From Lachnospiraceae bacterium (GTDB taxonomy: Bacteria > Bacillota > Clostridia > Lachnospirales > Lachnospiraceae): 63,302 bases of DNA. Positions 56,748 through 63,302 of the stretch are shown in pieces; the first letter of the stretch is position 1, and every line of letters begins with the position of its first letter. The position numbers were made by a program, and so were the translations under genes. The notes beneath the pieces are model-generated. The model worked only from the letters and a program-made list of their open reading frames with translations, was not told the DNA's origin and did not search any database. The stretch lies in contig QXWV01000111.1 of assembly GCA_009911195.1 (NCBI GenBank), positions 1-63,302 on the forward strand, in the 5' to 3' direction.

Positions 56748-57899
56748 TCAATACCCGAATACTTCTACCGCTTTTTTCATTTTCTCCATAATCCCCACAC
56801 CAAAAGGGCAGTTCCTTTCACACCTTCCACATGCCACGCATTCCGACGCATGATGGGCCAACAGCTTATAATGGCCAGCCACCGTTTCCGGCACTTCCCC
56901 CTGGGCCAATGCCAGATTCAAATATTTGTTCACATCCGCCACATTTATTCCCTTGCTACATGGTGCGCAATGGCCGCAATACATGCAGTTCCCATGGAAT
57001 TTAAATTTCTCCATGCCTGCCAACACCGTAGAATAGTCCTTTTCATCCCCTGGCGCATCATAATAAGCCGCCAATTTTTCAATTTCCTCTATACTGTGGC
57101 AGCCAGCCATCACCGCTGTAACCCCTGGCCTGGTCAGGCAGTATTCCAAGCACTGATACTCGTTAAATGCTATGCCGAAGGGGGAAAGCTCCGCATTCAG
57201 CATATCCCCGCCGCCGAATACTTTCATCACATTTATGGACACCTCTTCCCGCTCGCACAGTTCATATAGCGCTTTTCTGTCCAAATTCATTCCCACCAGG
57301 CCATTTTTATAGTTTTCCGCTTCCCAGAGGTCATTGCAGTCTTCGCTGGCAGGCTGCATATCATAAGCGGCATTCACGGAAAACATCAGCACATCAATAA
57401 GCCCTGTCTCCACCGCCTTCCTTGCTACCACCGGATTATGGGAACTTAAACCTATGGCAAGGATTTTCCCCTCCGCCTTCAGTTCTTTACAATATTCTAT
57501 TATTTCCCCATTAAAGACTTCTTCAAAATCGCTTTCACTGTCCACATAATGAATCATTCCTACATCTATGTAATCCGTTCCGATTCTGCTTAACTGGTCT
57601 TCAAACCCCGCTTTCGCTTTTTCCAAATCCCGCGTCCGCAGATACTGCCCGTCTTCCCAAACCGAGCAGATATGCCCCTGAAGCACCATTTCTTCCCTTC
57701 TTCCTTCAATCGCCATGCCAAGGTTATCCCGAAACTCCGGGTTGGGCGTATACATATCAATGAAATTAATCCCCAGTTCCAAAGCCCTGTCCAGCATCCT
57801 TTTAAATTCATCCGCTGTCTTTCCTATAAAACCTTCGCACCCCAAAGCAACCTCGCTTACCTTCAAGCCATTGCAGCGCTTTAATTTCCTATACTTCAT
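56748..57899 (-). CDS. Aldo/keto reductase with C-terminal 4Fe-4S domain
   Basis: A 383-residue protein. The AKR barrel occupies the first ~285 residues, with FIDMYTPNPEFRDNLG as the catalytic Asp-Tyr region and DVGMIHYVDS in the core. A C-terminal ferredoxin-like domain has CMYCGHCAPC and CVACGRCERNCP cysteine sets. Such AKRs are typical of anaerobes; the substrate is unknown. Not linked by operon to the ABC genes downstream. Confidence 0.9.
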   Translation of the reverse strand: MKYRKLKRCNGLKVSEVALGCEGFIGKTADEFKRMLDRALELGINFIDMYTPNPEFRDNLGMAIEGRREEMVLQGHICSVWEDGQYLRTRDLEKAKAGFEDQLSRIGTDYIDVGMIHYVDSESDFEEVFNGEIIEYCKELKAEGKILAIGLSSHNPVVARKAVETGLIDVLMFSVNAAYDMQPASEDCNDLWEAENYKNGLVGMNLDRKALYELCEREEVSINVMKVFGGGDMLNAELSPFGIAFNEYQCLEYCLTRPGVTAVMAGCHSIEEIEKLAAYYDAPGDEKDYSTVLAGMEKFKFHGNCMYCGHCAPCSKGINVADVNKYLNLALAQGEVPETVAGHYKLLAHHASECVACGRCERNCPFGVGIMEKMKKAVEVFGY

Positions 57900-58059
57900 A
57901 AAAAATCAACCGCCTTTCCTTATGTATAGCCCCCGGAATCTTCCCGCAAAACCGGATTCTGAAAAATCCTGGGAATCTATATGTATCTTGTGATATCTTA
58001 ACACCTTTTCTTTGGAAAAACAATCGAAATTATACAAAGTATAGGGAAATCAATTTACT

Positions 58060-59580
58060 TTATTTTAACTCTTCATAATCCTGGTCTGTATAATCCTTTT
58101 TTGTATCCCAGTTGGGGAATTCCAGGGAGCTATAGTCCATGCCGACCGCTTCGCATGCCCTTTTCCATTCCTCCGTGGAAGAATCCGCCAATGTTTTCAG
58201 TTGTCCGTCAAAATCCGTTATGCTCTGTGAAAAAATCCCCTGGACAATAGCCCCCAGACTTGGCTGGATATCCTTTACTTCCACATAAAAATCATTCGCC
58301 TTCTCATCCCTGCTGATGATAGTAGGAACTATCTTGGAAGTCTCTGTCGCAATCCTGTAATATTCTTTCATTATTTCATTTGACATATACTTCTCATTGA
58401 TTGCAGGAATTACGGATATATAAGCGCCATCCGCCACGCAGCTCGACTGATACCCATATTCTTCGCTGAAAAGAGCCATTAAATATTCCGCTGCCTCTTT
58501 CGGATGGGCAGACTGTTTGTAAACCCCAATCCAAGGGGAAAGCTCGCCTCCCTGCACGTAAGTATCCGTAACCCCGTCTGGAACCGGAACAGCCATAACC
58601 CCGTAGTTTAAATCGGGATAACCTTCACCCCATGGGGAAATACACCACATACCCTGGCATAGAAAACCCGCCTGTCCCTGCGCAAACATTTCCCTGGCCT
58701 CCGGAGCACTGATATTTACCGTATCCGGATGAATGCTGCCGTCATCCACCAGGCTCTTCAAAAATCCCATGGCCTGTTTCATTTCCTCTGTGTCATAGGG
58801 CGCTCTTCCGTCCACCGTAAGCACCTTTGTAATAGCCGCCACTTTTCCGCCCGCTGCCGCTGCCAGGGAACGAGCCAGCACGTCCATCCGGTTCACCTGC
58901 TTCCCGCCATCAATCAGTCCATAAACACTGCCGTTTCCATTTTCCGTTATTTTCTTACATGCCTCCCTGAATTCCGAGTAAGTCGCCGGAATCTCTGTCA
59001 CACCAGCCTGCTCCAGCACATCTTTATTATAGAAAAACAAGCATTGGATTACCGGCATCTGCTCCGTAATCGTATACCATTCATCCCCGATATGGGTTAC
59101 ACCCTCTTCAAAAGACCGTGGGTCAAACTGCCCGGCAAAATCTTCCGTTACAAAGCTGTTAATCGGTTGATACCATCCCTCTTCCACTGCCGTTTTCAAC
59201 GTCATGCCGCCTGGAATGGGGAAAATATCCGGGCCATCCCCCGATTTAATCATCGTAACAATCGTATTCTTAAACTGGTCCACCGTGAGCATCGTATATT
59301 CAATTGTAATATTGGGATGCTCTTCCATGTATTTTTCATGGAATTTTTCCCTTTGCTGCGCAGAACCATCGCTCCAGTCCACAATGCGCAATGTTATCTT
59401 CTCATTGGAGTCCTCCTGTTTTCCCTCAGCTCCCTCCTTATCCCCCGAGGTATCCGTATTCCCTGCATCCGCGCTTTCTTCCGTCCGGTTTCCTGTGGAC
59501 GGCATAGCTCCACATCCGCTTAATGGTAAAACCGCCATAATACCTGCCAACAATAATGCCCCTAATTGTTTTTTTCTCAT
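58060..59580 (-). CDS. Sugar ABC transporter substrate-binding lipoprotein
   Basis: About 506 residues. The signal peptide MRKKQLGALLLAGIMAVLPLSGCGA carries a lipobox with the lipidated Cys at residue about 23. A Ser/Asp/Glu linker precedes the SBP_bac_1 fold (RIVDWSDGS, then IEYTMLTVDQFKNTIVTMIKSGDGPDIF). It should bind an oligosaccharide. It is last in the sulfatase-permease-permease-SBP operon. Confidence 0.9.
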   Translation of the reverse strand: MRKKQLGALLLAGIMAVLPLSGCGAMPSTGNRTEESADAGNTDTSGDKEGAEGKQEDSNEKITLRIVDWSDGSAQQREKFHEKYMEEHPNITIEYTMLTVDQFKNTIVTMIKSGDGPDIFPIPGGMTLKTAVEEGWYQPINSFVTEDFAGQFDPRSFEEGVTHIGDEWYTITEQMPVIQCLFFYNKDVLEQAGVTEIPATYSEFREACKKITENGNGSVYGLIDGGKQVNRMDVLARSLAAAAGGKVAAITKVLTVDGRAPYDTEEMKQAMGFLKSLVDDGSIHPDTVNISAPEAREMFAQGQAGFLCQGMWCISPWGEGYPDLNYGVMAVPVPDGVTDTYVQGGELSPWIGVYKQSAHPKEAAEYLMALFSEEYGYQSSCVADGAYISVIPAINEKYMSNEIMKEYYRIATETSKIVPTIISRDEKANDFYVEVKDIQPSLGAIVQGIFSQSITDFDGQLKTLADSSTEEWKRACEAVGMDYSSLEFPNWDTKKDYTDQDYEELK

Positions 59581-59667
59581 ATTTCCTCCGTTTCTGTGCT
59601 GTTTTTTGTTTTCACAGAGCTTGACAAACCAGCACAAATCAAGCTCCAAGTAACAGTTTGCCTTCTA

Positions 59668-60510
59668 TCAGTTCTTTACCGCACCGGCAATTCCTTCCAC
59701 AAAATATTTTTGCATACATATGAACAGAATGATAATTGGAATTACCGCGATGCTCCCCCCTGCCGCGATTCCGGTCCAATCCACCACATTCTCCCCTTTG
59801 AACACATACAGCCCTACGGCCAGCGTCCTGGAAGATGGATTGTTCAGCGTAAGCACTAACGGCAGCATAAATGCATTCCATGCCCAGATAGTTTCCATAA
59901 TGACTACTGTAGTGGCAATCGGTTTGCATATTGGCATCATGACATAAAAGAATGTTTTAAAGTAATTGCATCCGTCCATTTTAGCCGCTTCCTCCATCTC
60001 CTTCGGGATAGATTCAAAGAAGCTGGTAAATAGCAGCAGGAAAATCACGTGGGCGCCTCCCGCCTGCGACAAAATTAACCCTGTCCTTGTTCCTACCAGG
60101 TTCATGCTCTTTACTACCTCATAGGTGGGGATAATCGTACTCACCAGTGGAATCGCAATGCTGCCAAGGAAAATCGCCATCACTACATTCCTTCCCCAAA
60201 AACGGTATCTTCCCATAGCATATCCCGCCATCATCGTCATCACCAGAACGATAATTACTGAAAAAAAGCTTACAATTACCGTATTGATGAAATATGTTCC
60301 GAAATCCGCTTTACTCCAAATCCTGATAATGTTGTCAAAGGTTGGCTCTTTCGGGAGCAGCCCCAGCCGGTTTTCAAAAAATTCCGTCTGGCTCTTGAAA
60401 GAAGCGGAAACTGTCCATAAAAAAGGATATACCCAAATGAAGCCAATGCCTGCCAGCAATATATGGTTCAGCACTTCCCTGCCAATTCTTTTACTTTTAT
60501 CTTTATTCAT
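59668..60510 (-). CDS. Carbohydrate ABC transporter permease (MalG-like)
   Basis: A 280-residue permease with six membrane helices. The EAA loop reads EEAAKMDGCNYFKTFFYVMMPICKPI (residues about 191-216). It precedes the SBP gene and follows the MalF-like permease by 12 bases. Confidence 0.93.
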   Translation of the reverse strand: MNKDKSKRIGREVLNHILLAGIGFIWVYPFLWTVSASFKSQTEFFENRLGLLPKEPTFDNIIRIWSKADFGTYFINTVIVSFFSVIIVLVMTMMAGYAMGRYRFWGRNVVMAIFLGSIAIPLVSTIIPTYEVVKSMNLVGTRTGLILSQAGGAHVIFLLLFTSFFESIPKEMEEAAKMDGCNYFKTFFYVMMPICKPIATTVVIMETIWAWNAFMLPLVLTLNNPSSRTLAVGLYVFKGENVVDWTGIAAGGSIAVIPIIILFICMQKYFVEGIAGAVKN

Positions 60511-60522
60511 TCCGGCATCCTC

Positions 60523-61473
60523 CTATATATTTTTGCTAAGACGGCCCTTAATTCCATTAAGCACCAGCCCGATAATAATTACTGCCCCTCCAAAAAACAG
60601 TGCTGCAGCGCTGGCATATCCCAGCCTGGGCATTCCGATTTCGCTGGAAAATGCGCTCCTGTACACATAAGTTGCGATTACGTCCGTGGCATAGAAAGGC
60701 CCGCCTTCTGTCATTGTCTTAACAATATCGAACACCTTCAGGGAATTAATCGCGCACAGGATGGCTATAATCCCGCCCACTGGTGTAATTAACGGCAAAA
60801 CAATATGGAAAAATGTCTGTCTCCTGTTCGCCCCATCCACTGTGGCTGCCTCATAAACATCCTTTGAAACACTCTGCAGCCCGGCCAGCCAGTATATCAT
60901 ATAAGTGCCACAATCCTTCCACAGGGAAATAACTACCAGTGTGGGAAGCGCATACTTGGCATTCCCAAGAAAATTAACCGGCTGCCCTGAAATATGCAGC
61001 GATGTCAGCAAATGGTTCACCGGCCCTTGTACCCCCAAAATAAAAATCATAATGATGCCCACCACCGATGTGGTAGTAACTACAGGTACGAAATACATTG
61101 TCCGGTAAACGGAACTTCCTTTTAGCTTTTCATTATTCAGCATATATGCCAAAAACAGGGAAACCGCCAATTCCAGGGGAACAATTAGTGCCGTATATTT
61201 AAAACTGTTGAAAAAAGCATTCCAGAACAGCTCGTCATGCAGCAGTTCCCTATAGTTTGCCAGACCGACATATTCCGCGTAGCCTGTCATGCCGGACCAA
61301 TTTAACAAGGAATACTGGATGCTGCAAATGATGGGATATCCTTGAAACAGAATATAAAACCCTACTGCCAGGGCCATGAATAGCCAGCACCATACATTCA
61401 TCACCATTTTATCCTTCCGCCTTCTTTTCTCCGAAGCAGTCCCCTTCCCTGAAGCTATCTGAAGTTTTTGCAT
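60523..61473 (-). CDS. Carbohydrate ABC transporter permease (MalF-like)
   Basis: A 316-residue permease. The EAA loop is VYEAATVDGANRRQTFFHIVLPLITPV (residues about 210-236). Start at 61473 behind GAGGTGACAT. With the MalG-like protein it forms the channel; no ATPase gene is in the window, so a shared MsmX-type ATPase probably powers it. Confidence 0.93.
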   Translation of the reverse strand: MQKLQIASGKGTASEKRRRKDKMVMNVWCWLFMALAVGFYILFQGYPIICSIQYSLLNWSGMTGYAEYVGLANYRELLHDELFWNAFFNSFKYTALIVPLELAVSLFLAYMLNNEKLKGSSVYRTMYFVPVVTTTSVVGIIMIFILGVQGPVNHLLTSLHISGQPVNFLGNAKYALPTLVVISLWKDCGTYMIYWLAGLQSVSKDVYEAATVDGANRRQTFFHIVLPLITPVGGIIAILCAINSLKVFDIVKTMTEGGPFYATDVIATYVYRSAFSSEIGMPRLGYASAAALFFGGAVIIIGLVLNGIKGRLSKNI

Positions 61474-61568
61474 ATGTCACCTCATTTCTGCGCGGCGGTC
61501 ATTTGTCACGGAGCTGCTCTGCCGCGCGGATGCATACCCCGAATATCAATTATTTTGGAAAATCCCTT

Positions 61569-63062
61569 CTACCCCAGGTATTTATGTCTTGTCGCCGTTT
61601 CCATGGGAAGCCCTGTATCATAATCCAACTGCCTTGGCTCGTATTCCTCATTTTCCCGCTGCCTTGTATACCCTTCATTCTCCCATAAAGGAGTATAGCC
61701 TTTATTCCATGGCCTCATGGACCATTGGTAGCCCCGATACAAATCCCGTGTCTCATTCATATGATTTATCAAAAGCCTGTGATGCTCCCGGATAATCTCC
61801 AGGCACTCTTCATCCTCTATCCGGTTATCCACCTCGTCAGGGTCTGATGCCATATCATAAAATTCATCACTGTCCATCAGGTAGATGGCCAGCTTGTATT
61901 TATCAGTAATAACTGCCCGCATCATCTGCAGACCGCCGAATCCGTCATGGTCGATTTCATATCTGGTAAATTCCGTATAAACGGCTTCGTTTATCACTTT
62001 ATCAGGGGAGTTGATTTGCGGAAGCATACTTTTGCCTTCCAGCAGCCTGGGAATAGGAAGCCCAAAATAATCCATCACTGTAGGTGTAATGTCTATATGG
62101 GAAGCCGGTGCACTGACCACTGCCCCTGCCGCTCCACCTTTTATAATCAGAGGGATATTCACCACTTCCTTATATACCGTAGGCCCTTTGGATGACAGAT
62201 GATGTTCCCCCAGCAGCGTCCCATGGTCTGATGTGAAAATTACCAGGGCATCCGGCAGCTTTTCCCTTATCACATCCAGCACCCTTCCTATTTCATAGTC
62301 CACAAAGGAATTGCATCCCAAGAACAGGGAAAGCCATCTGGATGGGCTGTTCAGTTCTTCTTCGCCCGCATTTATTTTTTCTCCTGCCCATAATTTTTGC
62401 ATCATATTTTTCCGGCTCAAATCATCCCTGAAGCCAGGGCTGCCGTCAAAGCAAAAGCCGTCATACATTGTATCGAAGGGTGCCGGACACAAAGAAGGGC
62501 CATGGGGTTCATCATAGGACACCGTAAGGAAGAAATCCTTTTCCTGAAACTCCTCCAAAAACCTGACCGCCCTGTCGGAACAACGATGGGCGTATGTAAA
62601 CTCTTCCGTAAAGCCATGCTTATAAGCTTTTTCCGGATTTCTGGACAAAATTTTCTCCTCATCCGTCAATTCTTCCAAATAACATTTCATGTCATACCAA
62701 TAATCCGGATTCCATCCTTCCGGGCATTCCCCCAGCCCAAAATAATCGCCGCCGTCCAGATGCCATTTCCCAATATACCCACATGTAATACCATGGTCTG
62801 TCAGCCTCTGCCCCACCGTCTTTACGTTTGCCCCTAAAGGAACACTATTTGCCACCACCCCATTGGTATGGGGGAATGTTCCCGTAAAAATAGCACTTCT
62901 GGCTGGCCCACATACCGGCTGGCATGTATAAGCATTTTCATAGCGGATGCCCTCTTCTGCCAGCCTGTCCAGGTTAGGTGTTTTCATTTTACTGTTGCCA
63001 TAACAGCCAAGCATATCTTTTCTCGTTGTATCCGTCATTAAAAGAATTATCTGCCTTTTCAC
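61569..63062 (-). CDS. Type I sulfatase (Cys-type)
   Basis: A 497-residue sulfatase. The formylglycine signature is QPVCGPARSAIFTG (C-x-P-x-R), and metal ligands appear in LLMTDTTRKDM and FTSDHGTLLGEHH. No signal peptide is present, so it acts inside the cell. The start is GTG at 63062, behind AAGGAGGAGGAAG. Upstream of sugar ABC genes, it probably removes sulfate from an imported glycan such as a mucin or glycosaminoglycan fragment. It needs an anaerobic sulfatase-maturating enzyme, which is not in the window. Confidence 0.92.
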   Translation of the reverse strand: MKRQIILLMTDTTRKDMLGCYGNSKMKTPNLDRLAEEGIRYENAYTCQPVCGPARSAIFTGTFPHTNGVVANSVPLGANVKTVGQRLTDHGITCGYIGKWHLDGGDYFGLGECPEGWNPDYWYDMKCYLEELTDEEKILSRNPEKAYKHGFTEEFTYAHRCSDRAVRFLEEFQEKDFFLTVSYDEPHGPSLCPAPFDTMYDGFCFDGSPGFRDDLSRKNMMQKLWAGEKINAGEEELNSPSRWLSLFLGCNSFVDYEIGRVLDVIREKLPDALVIFTSDHGTLLGEHHLSSKGPTVYKEVVNIPLIIKGGAAGAVVSAPASHIDITPTVMDYFGLPIPRLLEGKSMLPQINSPDKVINEAVYTEFTRYEIDHDGFGGLQMMRAVITDKYKLAIYLMDSDEFYDMASDPDEVDNRIEDEECLEIIREHHRLLINHMNETRDLYRGYQWSMRPWNKGYTPLWENEGYTRQRENEEYEPRQLDYDTGLPMETATRHKYLG

Positions 63063-63224
63063 CTTCCTCCTCCTTTTTTTCCATATTTCTGAGGGGTTTT
63101 CCCTCTAAAATATCTTTTTTTTAATCCGGGCCCGTTTCTTTATATGTCCAGTATATCGGTTTTCCCTTTTGCTTCCATATCATTTTATGTTTATAATATG
63201 GACATTTCTGCTTTTCCTGTGGTA

Positions 63225-63249
63225 TGATAAAAAAGTGGCTTCGCCACTT
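63225..63249 (-). terminator. Terminator reading out of the right edge
   Basis: On the minus strand AAGTGGC-GAA-GCCACTT is followed by a T-run. It would end a gene beyond the window and shields the sulfatase promoter. Confidence 0.75.
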
Positions 63250-63255
63250 CATGAA

Positions 63256-63302
63256 GAACCTTCGGTTCTTCGTCAATTTATGTCCGTCTGGCGACGGAAT
63301 TT
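63256..63302. repeat. UUCG-hairpin repeat element, copy 2
   Basis: Identical at 46 of 47 bases to 28601-28647, with the same two stem-loops. It runs to the window edge, so its true extent is unknown. A further UUC-loop hairpin (terminator at 63225-63249) adjoins it. Confidence 0.75.

Overview
The window looks like the chromosome of a spore-forming gut Lachnospiraceae (Clostridia). It carries a spoIIAA-spoIIAB-sigF operon, T-box leaders before valS and aspS, a bile-salt-hydrolase-type gene, sulfatase and sugar-ABC genes, and AGGAGG-type ribosome binding sites. Species was not determined. No rRNA or tRNA gene was seen.

Layout. 1-5.9 kb: a truncated gene remnant, a TnpB-like protein whose three RuvC catalytic positions all look substituted, the sigma-F operon behind a long palindromic element, and a zinc-ribbon/TPR membrane protein. 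5.9-13.7 kb: folC, valS with T-box, an Rpn-type nuclease, an 8-oxoguanine glycosylase, yaaA and bcp. 13.7-18 kb: decayed fragments, an ECF S-component, and a padR-DUF1700-DUF4097-pspC cluster. 18-28.6 kb: cutC, a GH13 enzyme, endonuclease IV, a nuclease-helicase fusion, an HPr-like protein, a SOS-type DNA repair pair and asnA. 28.6-35.8 kb: a FGGY kinase/SDR pair divergent from its ROK regulator, a frameshifted MFS pump with a TetR regulator, and an AraC regulator. 35.8-48.2 kb: an IbrA/IbrB-like PP-loop/ParB pair, a 24-repeat CRISPR array and a complete type I-B cas operon. 48.2-53.8 kb: gatB, gatA, gatC and aspS behind a second T-box. 53.8-63.3 kb: an ECF sigma/RsiV pair, choloylglycine hydrolase, an aldo/keto reductase, and a sugar ABC transporter with a sulfatase.

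The most exciting item lies just upstream of cas6 (48119-48221). A short plus-strand gene with a consensus promoter encodes a crRNA-like RNA: the 3' half of a CRISPR repeat, a spacer-like stretch of about 22 nt, and a second degenerate full repeat. The first 10 nt of that pseudo-spacer match the cas promoter region exactly. The match is next to a CCT PAM and abuts the cas -35 box. This is the architecture expected of a CreR/CreA-type guide by which Cascade represses its own operon. Also notable are the TnpB-like protein beside sigF, two LexA boxes bracketing the promoter of a radical-SAM repair pair, and a triplicated ribosome-binding/start region before the anti-sigma gene that creates two tiny upstream ORFs.
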